Made by a program: the position numbers and the translations under genes. Below are positions 54,352 to 62,255 of a stretch of 64,000 bases of DNA, one piece after another. The DNA comes from Catenovulum adriaticum (GTDB taxonomy: Bacteria > Pseudomonadota > Gammaproteobacteria > Enterobacterales > Alteromonadaceae). Under the pieces are notes generated by a model. It was not told the DNA's origin and ran no database searches. It was given only the letters and a program-made list of their open reading frames with translations. The stretch's first letter is position 1. Every line of letters starts with the position of its first letter. The stretch is from NCBI RefSeq assembly GCF_026725475.1, contig NZ_CP109965.1, positions 1,302,001 to 1,366,000 of the forward strand, in the 5' to 3' direction.

Positions 54352-54771
54352 TTGAAACCTTCACACCGCAGACGATCGAGAGAATTAGCGACCCAATCAA
54401 TTTATGGATGGCAAATCTCTAAAAATATGATTAAAGATATTATTGAAAGCACAATAGATGAAACCGATCTTAAAAGCTTTGATGTTAACTTTTATCGTAA
54501 TTTAGTATTAGGCACAGCGCAAAATTCAGGTGATTTAGATAAAGCTTACGCTGAGTATTTAGCGCGTGACCTTGAAGAACTCGATATGGTTGAAAAAGCT
54601 ATATTGCGAGTGGCAGTATTTGAATTAGTACATTGTCCAGAAGTGCCGTATAGAGTTGTGATTAACGAAGCTATTGAAATATCAAAAACATTTGGCGCAG
54701 ATGAAAGCCATAAATTTGTTAATGGTGTTTTAGATAAAGCCGTTAAAAAACTTCGTCCGCACGGAAAATAA
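54352..54771 (+). CDS. nusB: Transcription antitermination protein NusB
   Basis: NusB with NusE (S10) binds boxA RNA in rRNA antitermination. 139 residues: RRRSRELATQSIYGWQISK (RNA-binding N-terminus), YLARDLEELDMVEKAILRVAVFEL, VPYRVVINEAIEISKTFGADESHKFVNGVLDK. The start is TTG 54352, set by AGGAG 6 bases upstream. ribH-nusB-thiL is a conserved order. Confidence 0.95.
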   Translation: MKPSHRRRSRELATQSIYGWQISKNMIKDIIESTIDETDLKSFDVNFYRNLVLGTAQNSGDLDKAYAEYLARDLEELDMVEKAILRVAVFELVHCPEVPYRVVINEAIEISKTFGADESHKFVNGVLDKAVKKLRPHGK

Positions 54772-54786
54772 AGCGTTAAATGATTT

Positions 54787-55764
54787 ATGGCTGAATTTGA
54801 TTTAATTAATCGTTATTTTAAAGTTGGCCAAACGCCACAAAGTGTCAAATTAGATAAAGGGGATGACTGCGCGTTAGTTGTCCCTAATTTTGAACTCACT
54901 AACGCTTCTTTAGCGATCACCACAGATACCCTAAATAGTGGTACCCATTTTTTACCTGATATTCATCCGCACGCATTGGCTTATCGTTGTTTAGCCACTA
55001 ATTTAAGTGATCTAGCAGCAATGGGGGCAAAACCTAAGTGGTTTAGTTTAGCGTTAAGTTTGCCTAAAGCTCTTAGTGATAATCAAACCTGGCTCGCTCA
55101 ATTTAGCGAAGGGCTATTTGAGTTGGCAAATGAACATCATATTCATCTAATTGGTGGAGATACTACTTCTGGGCCTTTAAGCATCACAATTAATGCAATG
55201 GGTGAAGTTGATCATCAAAAAGCACACAAACGTTCTGGCGCCAAAGCACAAGATAAAATATTTGTCTCAGGTACCTTAGGAGATGCTGCAGGCGCATTAG
55301 AAATTTTGTTGAAAAAGACAAAAGCCAAAACACAAAACATTCAAGAGGCTTTATTAGCTCGTTTTAATTATCCAACTGCCAGAGTCGAGTTAGGTACTCG
55401 GTTATTAGGACTTGCGAGTAGTGCGATTGATATATCCGATGGGCTATTAGCTGATTTACAGCATATTTTAAAAGCGTCTGGTGTTGGAGCCTGCATTGAC
55501 ATAGCAAAACTACCTTGTTCTGAGGCGCTATTAGCGCAGTTTTCCGCAGCGAAAGCTCAGCAATTGGCAGCAACGGGGGGAGACGACTATGAGCTATGTT
55601 TTACCGTACCCGCAGATAACGTAAATGAGTTAAATCAACTCAGCCAACAACTTGATTTACCGTTAACTTGTGTTGGCGAAATAAGTTCCGACAAATCATT
55701 TGTGGTTAATCATAATAATAAGCCAACTCAACTCAGCCAAACAGGATATCAACATTTTGTCTAA
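54787..55764 (+). CDS. thiL: Thiamine-monophosphate kinase
   Basis: Phosphorylates thiamine monophosphate to thiamine diphosphate. The 325-residue PurM-fold protein has EFDLINRYF, GDDCALV, TTDTLNSGTHFLPDIHPHALAYRCLATNLSDLAAMGA, LIGGDTTSGPLSITI, AIDISDGLLADLQHIL and GGDDYELCFT, covering the Asp-rich metal and ATP sites. It begins 15 bases after nusB and overlaps pgpA. Confidence 0.95.
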   Translation: MAEFDLINRYFKVGQTPQSVKLDKGDDCALVVPNFELTNASLAITTDTLNSGTHFLPDIHPHALAYRCLATNLSDLAAMGAKPKWFSLALSLPKALSDNQTWLAQFSEGLFELANEHHIHLIGGDTTSGPLSITINAMGEVDHQKAHKRSGAKAQDKIFVSGTLGDAAGALEILLKKTKAKTQNIQEALLARFNYPTARVELGTRLLGLASSAIDISDGLLADLQHILKASGVGACIDIAKLPCSEALLAQFSAAKAQQLAATGGDDYELCFTVPADNVNELNQLSQQLDLPLTCVGEISSDKSFVVNHNNKPTQLSQTGYQHFV

Positions 55765-56275
55765 ATTTTCGATTCGTCCAGAATTTAAAACTATTAATTG
55801 TCTTCATCCGGTTCATATTTTAGCATTTGGTTTTGGCTCAGGTTTAGCGCCAAAAGCGCCTGGTACATTTGGCACGTTAGCGGCAATTCCTTTATTTTTA
55901 ATTTTGAGTTTATTTTCGACCCCAGTTTATTTTGCGGTCACCCTATTTTTTATGTTAATAGGGCCTTGGATTTGTGGTTATGCAGCACGCTCGTTAAATG
56001 TACATGATCACCCTGGTATTGTTTGGGATGAAATAGTTGGTTTGTTAATTGCCCTTTTTTTGTTTCCGCCAACTTGGTTAAATATCGTTTTAGGTTTTGC
56101 CTTATTTCGCCTTTTTGATATTTTAAAACCTTGGCCGATTAGTTGGTTCGACAAAAATATGCATGGTGGCTTTGGCATTATGATTGATGATGTGATTGCG
56201 GGTTTTATGGCTTGGTTTTCACTGTATTTAATCAACCACTATTTGATTAACCTTAACCTAATTGCTTTAACTTAA
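55757..56275 (+). CDS. pgpA: Phosphatidylglycerophosphatase A
   Basis: Dephosphorylates phosphatidylglycerol phosphate in phospholipid synthesis. The 172-residue membrane protein has LAFGFGSGLAPKAPGTFGTLAAIPL, DHPGIVWDEIVGLLIAL, and FDILKPWPISWFDKNMHGGFGIMIDDVIAG, the metal-binding Asp/Glu motifs of PgpA. I place the start at TTG 55757, within the last codons of thiL, with AGGA upstream; the frame is open further back into thiL. Last certain gene of the rib-nus operon. Confidence 0.93.
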   Translation: MSKFSIRPEFKTINCLHPVHILAFGFGSGLAPKAPGTFGTLAAIPLFLILSLFSTPVYFAVTLFFMLIGPWICGYAARSLNVHDHPGIVWDEIVGLLIALFLFPPTWLNIVLGFALFRLFDILKPWPISWFDKNMHGGFGIMIDDVIAGFMAWFSLYLINHYLINLNLIALT

Positions 56276-56297
56276 CTCAGCGTAGCTAATTCACGAT

Positions 56298-57140
56298 ATG
56301 ATAGAATTAACCGCCATTGATTATAACGGACCAGAAGCGGCCGAACGATTTGTTGAATCACTTAAACAAACAGGCTTTGGAGTGCTTAAAAATCACCCGT
56401 TATCAAAAAATTTAGTTCAAGATTTATATCTGCAATGGCAGCAATTTTTTGATTCAACTCATAAATATGATTTTGAATTTACTCAGCCTAAACAAGATGG
56501 ATTTTTTTCAACTAACAAAGCTGAAACTGCCAAAGGCGCACAATATCAAGATTTAAAAGAATACTTTCATTATTACCCTTGGGGTCAATGTCCGGAAGAC
56601 TTAACGCAAATAACACTGGATTATTATCAAAAAGCTAATCGGTTAGCACAAACATTATTAACTTGGGTTGAAGCGGAATCTCCAAATATTGTTTCAAAGC
56701 ATTATACTCAGCCCTTATCTAGCATGATTGAAAATAGCGAAAATACTTTACTGCGTATTTTGCATTATCCCCCTCTTAAAAAAGATCAAACCATTGGTGC
56801 AATAAGAGCCGCCGCCCACGAAGACATTAATTTATTAACGGTTTTACCTGCTGCTAATGAGCCAGGCTTACAAGTTAAAACTTTAACGGGGGAGTGGCTT
56901 GATGTACCCAGTGATTTTGGTTATATAATTATTAATACTGGCGATATGTTACAAGAAGCTTCAAATGGCTACTTTCCGTCTACAACCCATAGAGTTATCA
57001 ACCCAACGGGAGCAGGACAAACCCAATCGCGCATATCAATGCCACTTTTTTTACATGCCCGGCCAGATGTAAAATTATCAGATAGATATACAGCTCAGAG
57101 TTACTTAATAGAGCGTTTAACAGAACTCGGGGTTTTGTAA
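56298..57140 (+). CDS. 2-oxoglutarate/Fe(II)-dependent oxygenase, isopenicillin-N-synthase family
   Basis: A 280-residue double-stranded beta-helix oxygenase. Iron triad: His174 and Asp176 in RAAAHEDINLLTVL, and His231 in STTHRVINP. The 2-oxoglutarate-binding R-x-S is in TQSRISMPLF. Family members hydroxylate small molecules or close rings; the substrate is not evident. It follows pgpA by 22 bases on the same strand, so it may be transcribed with the rib operon, or be an accessory gene next to the repeat array. Confidence 0.88.
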   Translation: MIELTAIDYNGPEAAERFVESLKQTGFGVLKNHPLSKNLVQDLYLQWQQFFDSTHKYDFEFTQPKQDGFFSTNKAETAKGAQYQDLKEYFHYYPWGQCPEDLTQITLDYYQKANRLAQTLLTWVEAESPNIVSKHYTQPLSSMIENSENTLLRILHYPPLKKDQTIGAIRAAAHEDINLLTVLPAANEPGLQVKTLTGEWLDVPSDFGYIIINTGDMLQEASNGYFPSTTHRVINPTGAGQTQSRISMPLFLHARPDVKLSDRYTAQSYLIERLTELGVL

Positions 57141-57150
57141 ACTTTATAGC

Positions 57151-57639
57151 AATCGTGATTTATTCATATATCAATGTTATACAAAAGCCGAAGACAGAGG
57201 GTTCAGGTAGCAGCGATTTTACATCGCGTGAAAACACGTAATCAGGTTAATTTATACATGCAAAGCTTTAAAAACGCGGGGTAAACCCGCTGCTACGGGC
57301 TAGGTTATGGTGTCTGGTTCATGTATCAATATTATACAAAAGCCGAAGACAGACGGTTCAGGTAGCAGCGATTTTATATCGCGTGAAAACACGTAATTAG
57401 GTTAATTTATACATGCAAAGCTTTAAAAACGCGGGGTAAACCCGCTGCTACGGGCTAGGTTATGGTGTCTGGTTCACGTAACGCGATTTATTCATGTATT
57501 AATGTGATAAAAAAGGGCCCGAAGGCCCAAGGGTGTTAAGATGGTTCAGGTAGCAGCGATTTTACATCGCGTGAAAACATGTAATCAGGCTAATTTATAA
57601 CATGCAAAGCTTTAAAAACGCGGGGGAAACCCGCTGCCA
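57151..57639. repeat. Tandem array of about three REP-containing units
   Basis: Units one and two are nearly identical with an exact period of 155 bp (TTCAGGTAGCAGCG at about 57202 and 57357); a third, more diverged unit begins near 57481. Each carries GTAGCAGCGATTTTA, ATCGCGTGAAAAC, ACATGCAAAGCTTTAAAAACG, and GCGGGGTAAACCCGCTGCTAC, so GTAGCAGCG and CGCTGCTAC close a long hairpin with an inner GCGGG/CCCGC stem. The array ends exactly at the stop codon of the sulA-like gene and matches palindromes at 26094-26222. No coding sequence. Confidence 0.85.
57508..57531 (-). terminator. sulA-like gene terminator
   Basis: On the minus strand: GGGCC-TTCG-GGCCC followed by six T residues. It lies about 110 bases beyond the sulA-like stop, within the third repeat unit. 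Confidence 0.75.
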
Positions 57640-58065
57640 CTAAGCGATTTTTATGACTGTATTATTGGTTGAGTTACGCTTAGATCCTGTTGGTTTAATC
57701 ATAATACAAGCTGCATTTGAACTTTGAGCTGTTTCGATTAAGCTGTTTCTTTCAGCTTTTTCTAATTCATCAAACCAAGCTACCACAGCACAGCATTTTC
57801 CTAACTTTAAGGCTTTTTCAGATATTTTGGCAATGTTGTCATTTGCGTGCGGATGTATAACTAACATTCTGTTTAGTTGAATACCAGCTTGCGCTAAACG
57901 CTGTTTACTTGGCATTTTTTTTGGTGCGACAACACAAAGCCAGCGGTTATCTTCTTGTAGCCTTGCAATACCAGCCCAAAATCGCATTTCAAATAGATCA
58001 CTAGTCGAGTTAGTCGAAAAGAAACGAGTATTTCTTACAGCATCAGTCAATATATAGGTATTCAT
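57640..58065 (-). CDS. SulA-like SOS cell-division inhibitor
   Basis: A 141-residue protein resembling SulA: EMRFWAGIARLQEDNRWLCVVAPKKMPSKQRLAQAGIQLNRMLVIHP and KALKLGKCCAVVAWFDELEKAERNSLIETAQSSNAACIMIKPTGS, in pieces, follow the SulA order (N-R-W-L, G-x-x-L-N-R-M, A-L-x-x-G, V-V-A-W, A-x-x-x-x-A-x-x-I-M-I-x-P). SulA binds FtsZ and halts division during DNA damage. Two LexA-type boxes directly upstream agree with SOS control. It could alternatively be an ImuA-like or RecA-fold relative, but length and motifs favour SulA. Confidence 0.78.
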   Translation of the reverse strand: MNTYILTDAVRNTRFFSTNSTSDLFEMRFWAGIARLQEDNRWLCVVAPKKMPSKQRLAQAGIQLNRMLVIHPHANDNIAKISEKALKLGKCCAVVAWFDELEKAERNSLIETAQSSNAACIMIKPTGSKRNSTNNTVIKIA

Positions 58066-58087
58066 TGTTAGTTATCCATACAGTGTT

Positions 58088-58127
58088 GTGTGTATGGATA
58101 TACAGTATACTGGTTTTTTATACAGGT
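58088..58127 (-). promoter_or_regulatory. Two abutting LexA-type SOS boxes
   Basis: Reading on the minus strand, TACTGTATATCCATACACAC (58107-58088) matches the 20-bp LexA consensus at 15 positions. Read on the plus strand, the next 20 bases, TACTGGTTTTTTATACAGGT (58108-58127), match at 14. Together they cover 40 bp upstream of the sulA-like gene. Confidence 0.7.
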
Positions 58128-58371
58128 CAACTTTAATATACAAAAAAGTTTAAATAAAAAGCAATTTTAAGGTTTTTGTTGAAATAATAATTTTCTATGC
58201 TAGATAGCGGGTTATGTTTAAAATTATTTAAAAACAATAGGTTAAATTTAGTTTTATTAATAAGTTGTATTGAGAGATATCATTGAGAAAATAATTTTAA
58301 TCATGCTTTTGAATTTTTATAAACCCATTTATATACATAGCTATATTTAAATGACTGTATATAAACTTAAT

Positions 58372-58618
58372 TAACCTCAACTCGGTTTAATCAATATGTA
58401 TCAAACGGCGTTTTTTCTCGGGGACTGTGTTAAATTCCTTTGCATACAACCCTATGGGTGGGGGAGACAGTGCGATGCCGGAACCAAAGCCGAGGCTAGC
58501 TATTGACGCGTTAATTTACCTTATCCACGCAAAGAAATCTCGTTAAAAACCATGCAAGGCTGTAAGATTAAACAATTCAATTAGTTAGAATACAACACCT
58601 TAACCCGAGTTGTGGTTA
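58372..58618. mobile_element. MITE-like element, third family
   Basis: A 247-bp unit with imperfect terminal inverted repeats TAACCTCAACTCGGTTTA (58372) and, inverted at the right end, TAACCACAACTCGGGTTA (ending 58618); 16 of 18 bases match. The interior is more GC-rich than its surroundings and has no open frame with a start I would accept. A lone copy of the same terminal motif (CCTCAACTCGGGTTAAGG) sits at 47659-47676 after the porin gene. Confidence 0.55.
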
Positions 58619-58841
58619 GTTAGCGTAATGCGATTTTATGACTTTGAGCATCATCCGGAGTTTGGATTGAACTGAATAAGTTAGCTTTTCAAATACAGCA
58701 GCCTGCTGTAAATTGCAGTGTAACCATATGCCGTGTTAGAAATATCTTAGTTAGATTGCTAAATCTAACTATTTCTGCCTTGGCTAAGACATTTTCCAGC
58801 TTAAATTATAAACAAAGGTAAACTCGGTTTAGGTAAGCATT
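58619..58841. other. Intergenic DNA with one hairpin
   Basis: Between the MITE-like element and the DCC gene. It holds a 10-bp inverted repeat TAGTTAGATT / AATCTAACTA (58748-58757 and 58762-58771), loop GCTA, which may be a terminator or operator. AT-rich DNA at 58128-58371, on the other side of the element, shows nothing else. Confidence 0.45.
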
Positions 58842-59267
58842 ATGGACAATCACTATATTATTATTTTTGATGGCGTTTGCAATTTTTGTCATGGCGCTGT
58901 TAATTTTATCATTAAGCGCGATTATGCTAATCAATTTGTATTTGCGCCTATGCAAAGCCCTGCGGCACAAAGATTAATGGCAGAGTATAAATTAGCAGAC
59001 GCTGGATGTGATTCTTTCATATTGATAAAAAAAGGTCATTGTTATTTAAGAACGCATGCAGCAATTGAAGTCACTAAAGATTTATCTGGTGCTTGGTATT
59101 TATTGTCGGTGTTTAAGGTAGTACCCGCGGTGATTCGTGATTATTTTTATCGTTTGTTAGCGTCAAATCGATATAAATGGTTTGGTAAAAAAGATCGCTG
59201 CTTAATGCCTGATGAGAAACTTGATAGTAAGTTTTTGTGGTCAGAAGCATCTCTGTATAAATTATAA
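58842..59267 (+). CDS. Thiol-disulfide oxidoreductase DCC-family protein
   Basis: A 141-residue DUF393 protein with the family-naming motif IIFDGVCNFCHGAVNFIIKRD (D-x-x-C-x-x-C), then FAPMQSPAAQRLM, DSFILIKKGHCYLRTHAAIEV, and a C-terminal NRYKWFGKKDRCLMPDE. The CxxC suggests redox activity; the substrate is unknown. ATG 58842. Single gene convergent with the GH86 gene. Confidence 0.9.
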   Translation: MDNHYIIIFDGVCNFCHGAVNFIIKRDYANQFVFAPMQSPAAQRLMAEYKLADAGCDSFILIKKGHCYLRTHAAIEVTKDLSGAWYLLSVFKVVPAVIRDYFYRLLASNRYKWFGKKDRCLMPDEKLDSKFLWSEASLYKL

Positions 59268-59432
59268 ATGAGTTGATCTTATTCACTGAATTTTATTAAA
59301 AATTAGAAGCTTTATTAATCGTTCTTTATCACTCGCTTTTTTTGGGGCGGGCAGAGTTTGTAAAAGCAGCGCATTGTTCTCATGCGCTGCTTAGGTTGTG
59401 GCTTAAGCTTATAAGCTATTCCAAAGCCAACT

Positions 59433-61856
59433 TTAATGACGGCTTAATTCAACTGAAGTTGAAAATACTTGAAGTACAGCTGAACTCACAAAACCGCCAG
59501 TGTCTGAAAATTCAACCGTAACCGTGTTACTTGCTTGAAGTTGATCATAAGGAACCGGAATTTCAATCACGCCAAAAAAGTTAGGTCGGCCAGTTGCTGT
59601 TTTGCCTTGTTTTTGATCGTAGCCTTTTACATCAGAAGGCACTGATACTAAATTGCCATTAACAGCGACAACTGGAGAAAGCGACTTATCATGGTCTCGC
59701 CCTAATCCTAAGCGTAAAACCGCTTCCCCTTGAGCATTGACACTTACATCGTCAAATGTAAAGTTAATGGCTTGGTTAGCATTTATTGCTTGTTGGTAGG
59801 TAGTTGCGTAGTAGCGTTTTTCAGTATTAGATTCGGTTACCTCAATATTGTTTGCATACTCTAAACGGATAATGGTTGTGGCTTCTGCAGGTAATGTTAG
59901 CGCTTCTGGCAGCTCCGTTAAGGTTTCTTCAATGAATTGAGATTCATTATTAGCTGTATAGCTTAACTCTTTATAACTAATTGAATCTAAAGTGTTACCG
60001 TCGACACCAAGGGCGTTTAAGTTAATTTTTACATCTTCAAACTCTAGGTTGGTTAATACAATGTAAGCCTGGTTGCCATCAACATAGCTATCCGTTAATA
60101 CATCTATTTCGTCAGAATAGCTATCTACTCGAGTACCTGTTACTTGTGACCATAATTTGTAGAAGTTGACATGATCTGAATAAACCCAAGTGTCATCATT
60201 CGAACCATCACGTTCTTTTTTCTGAACCATCAAACGACTAGAGTAAGCGATGCTTTTTCCGTTTACTTCACGGCGTCCCCATTCTGCTTTTACAGGTATA
60301 AAAGGAATAACTTTTAAAATATTATTAGGTCGCTCTAAAAATTGAGTATTCATGGTCGTAATTGATAATACCTTTTCAGCATCACGTTGAGGTGTCCAGT
60401 CTTCATTTACTCTAGCATGTACCGATGAGCCCACTTCTGAAATTAAAATGGGTTTAACCTGACCAAATTTTAAATAAGTATAGTGCTCAAGCATATCAAG
60501 TGTCGCTTCTAAGTTACTGCCTCGGCGGTATCGCTCTGAGTTTTGAAACGTAGGAAAGTCATATAAATGGATTGATATAAAATCCATGTTTTCACCGGCT
60601 GTATCAATAAAGAGTTTGTCTCTTTCTTCCCAACGTTGAAAATTATTTTTATCAAAATCAGGGAAGGCAATGGTATAACCTCCAATCATAATATCGTCAT
60701 TTTTACTTTCTTTTCTAATTTCTGCCGCCACTGTATTATGAAACTCAAAGACTTTTAGGGGTTCAACATAATTAGCTTGGCCTTCACGATCTGTCGTTAA
60801 ATCATATAAAGGCTCGTTCATTACTTCAAAGTAAGTGGGTTTGGTTTGGCCCATATCAGTTTCACTTTGAGCAAAAAAGTTTGCTAAAAATTGCGACATA
60901 TAATGGCCCGTTGCTGTTCCGAAGGGTTCTTGCGCAGTATCTGTTTGCGAAAATGCCCAGTCGGGATCGCCATTTACAGGCTTTATTAACGTACCTTCTG
61001 GCCAATATGGATGTTGCTGACCACCAGCAATCATATCTTGCATTCGATCTTCTACTAAACGGGCATTTACGTTTTTATAACTTGTGCCATTATCGTAAAT
61101 CCACTTAACATCACCGCCACGTTGACTGGCAGATGTTTCATCTACAAAACCCGGTTTAGTCGCATCTTGTGAGACATTACGTAAGTTCCAGCCTATTGAA
61201 CCAGTATCTCGGCCAAAATAAACGTCATAGCCGCGCATAAAATCTAGCATTAAATCTTCACCTAATTCGTTAGGTGCATCTAAGCTATGTACATCGTTTT
61301 GACCCCAACCATTCTCTAAATTATTTGCATGTATCGTAATATACTTTTGTCGGTCTAAGGTTTCTATTCCGCCAACACTATGCTTCATGTTTAAATTGAC
61401 ATCCACTTGAACAACACCATCGTCAATAATTTGCTCGGCTAAGGTCGTTACCGTGAAAGTTTGGGTTACCCCACCTATGCTTAATGTCGCTGAATTTTCG
61501 GTTAAAAAAGTACTGGATGATTGTAATCTAACGACGACCGAATCTTGGTTGTTTACTTGCCCCTCAGATTGAGTGAATTCGCCCCCATTAACTGCATATT
61601 CACCACCTTCAATTGAAATAGGGGTTGCTGTATTAATACCGCTTACCGTCACCGTATTTGAGTTAATCTGGGTATTTAAAGTGGCGTCGTCAATTGCGGT
61701 TAGGGTAAAGTTATTAGGTGTTGTATCTTTAGCGGTTTCTTCTGGGGTATTGGCGTCATCTGATCCTCCAGATCCGCCACAGGCTGTTAAATTGAGCGCT
61801 GAAGCAATACAAATTGCGGCTAAGCTGAATTTCATCTTACGATCGATTAATGTCAT
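59433..61856 (-). CDS. GH86-type beta-agarase/porphyranase-like lipoprotein
   Basis: An 807-residue secreted polysaccharide hydrolase. Lipobox LTAC (Cys26) and a Gly/Ser/Asp-rich tether are followed by a beta-rich N-terminal region (about 45-140), a GH86-like TIM barrel with acid/base Glu348 in YFEVMNEPLYD and nucleophile Glu474 in ILISEVGSS, then beta-sandwich domains ending FSTSVELSRH. Family GH86 cleaves agarose or porphyran of red algae; which of the two is not decided here. ATG 61856 has AAGGTG 5 bases upstream. Likely surface- or periplasm-anchored. Confidence 0.82.
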   Translation of the reverse strand: MTLIDRKMKFSLAAICIASALNLTACGGSGGSDDANTPEETAKDTTPNNFTLTAIDDATLNTQINSNTVTVSGINTATPISIEGGEYAVNGGEFTQSEGQVNNQDSVVVRLQSSSTFLTENSATLSIGGVTQTFTVTTLAEQIIDDGVVQVDVNLNMKHSVGGIETLDRQKYITIHANNLENGWGQNDVHSLDAPNELGEDLMLDFMRGYDVYFGRDTGSIGWNLRNVSQDATKPGFVDETSASQRGGDVKWIYDNGTSYKNVNARLVEDRMQDMIAGGQQHPYWPEGTLIKPVNGDPDWAFSQTDTAQEPFGTATGHYMSQFLANFFAQSETDMGQTKPTYFEVMNEPLYDLTTDREGQANYVEPLKVFEFHNTVAAEIRKESKNDDIMIGGYTIAFPDFDKNNFQRWEERDKLFIDTAGENMDFISIHLYDFPTFQNSERYRRGSNLEATLDMLEHYTYLKFGQVKPILISEVGSSVHARVNEDWTPQRDAEKVLSITTMNTQFLERPNNILKVIPFIPVKAEWGRREVNGKSIAYSSRLMVQKKERDGSNDDTWVYSDHVNFYKLWSQVTGTRVDSYSDEIDVLTDSYVDGNQAYIVLTNLEFEDVKINLNALGVDGNTLDSISYKELSYTANNESQFIEETLTELPEALTLPAEATTIIRLEYANNIEVTESNTEKRYYATTYQQAINANQAINFTFDDVSVNAQGEAVLRLGLGRDHDKSLSPVVAVNGNLVSVPSDVKGYDQKQGKTATGRPNFFGVIEIPVPYDQLQASNTVTVEFSDTGGFVSSAVLQVFSTSVELSRH

Positions 61857-62255
61857 GTTAACACCTTGCATAGGATTGATTATAAAATTTTAATTTGGTT
61901 AATTTTATACATAATTTTGTATATTGTATACAATAATTGTGTTTTTAATGTTTTATTAATGCATGTTAGATGTTGTTTGTTTTGTTGAAATGTAAAAATA
62001 GAAACTAGCTTTATACGCGCTCTGTTATCATTAGATGAAAACAGATAAAAGGCAGGAATATAGCTAAATAATGGTTAGTCATTGTTTAGCTAAAAATATA
62101 AGCATTTAATTTTTAGGGATATATTTTGATATAGTCTTAAATAAAATACTTTGTATTAGGCATGTTTTTATTTATAAAGTTATAAGATAATTAGGTATTA
62201 AATAAGTATTTTTACTACAATTGTTAGTAAGTATAAACAGGAATCATGGTTACTG
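61857..62255. other. Divergent promoter region between the GH86 gene and the CHASE3 kinase
   Basis: About 400 very AT-rich bases with many TATA-like stretches and no coding potential. It must hold the promoters of both flanking genes and includes the palindrome at 61922-61935. Confidence 0.6.
61922..61935. promoter_or_regulatory. 14-bp palindrome, candidate operator of the GH86 gene
   Basis: TATTGTATACAATA is a perfect palindrome 66 bases before the GH86 start; an extra TTGTATA half-site overlaps its left side (61918-61924). The TTGTATACAA core resembles operators of GntR/FCD-type regulators. No such regulator is in the window, so the binding protein is unknown. Confidence 0.45.

Noticed and set aside
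58440..58545. Short frame beginning MPEPKPRLAID inside the third MITE-like element, considered as a RAYT transposase remnant
   Set aside because: The RAYT motifs (HxH and the catalytic Tyr context) are absent and the frame is only 23 codons.
61573..61893. 106-codon plus-strand frame opposite the GH86 gene start
   Set aside because: It is antisense to the signal peptide and N-terminal domain of the GH86 protein, with no supporting motif.
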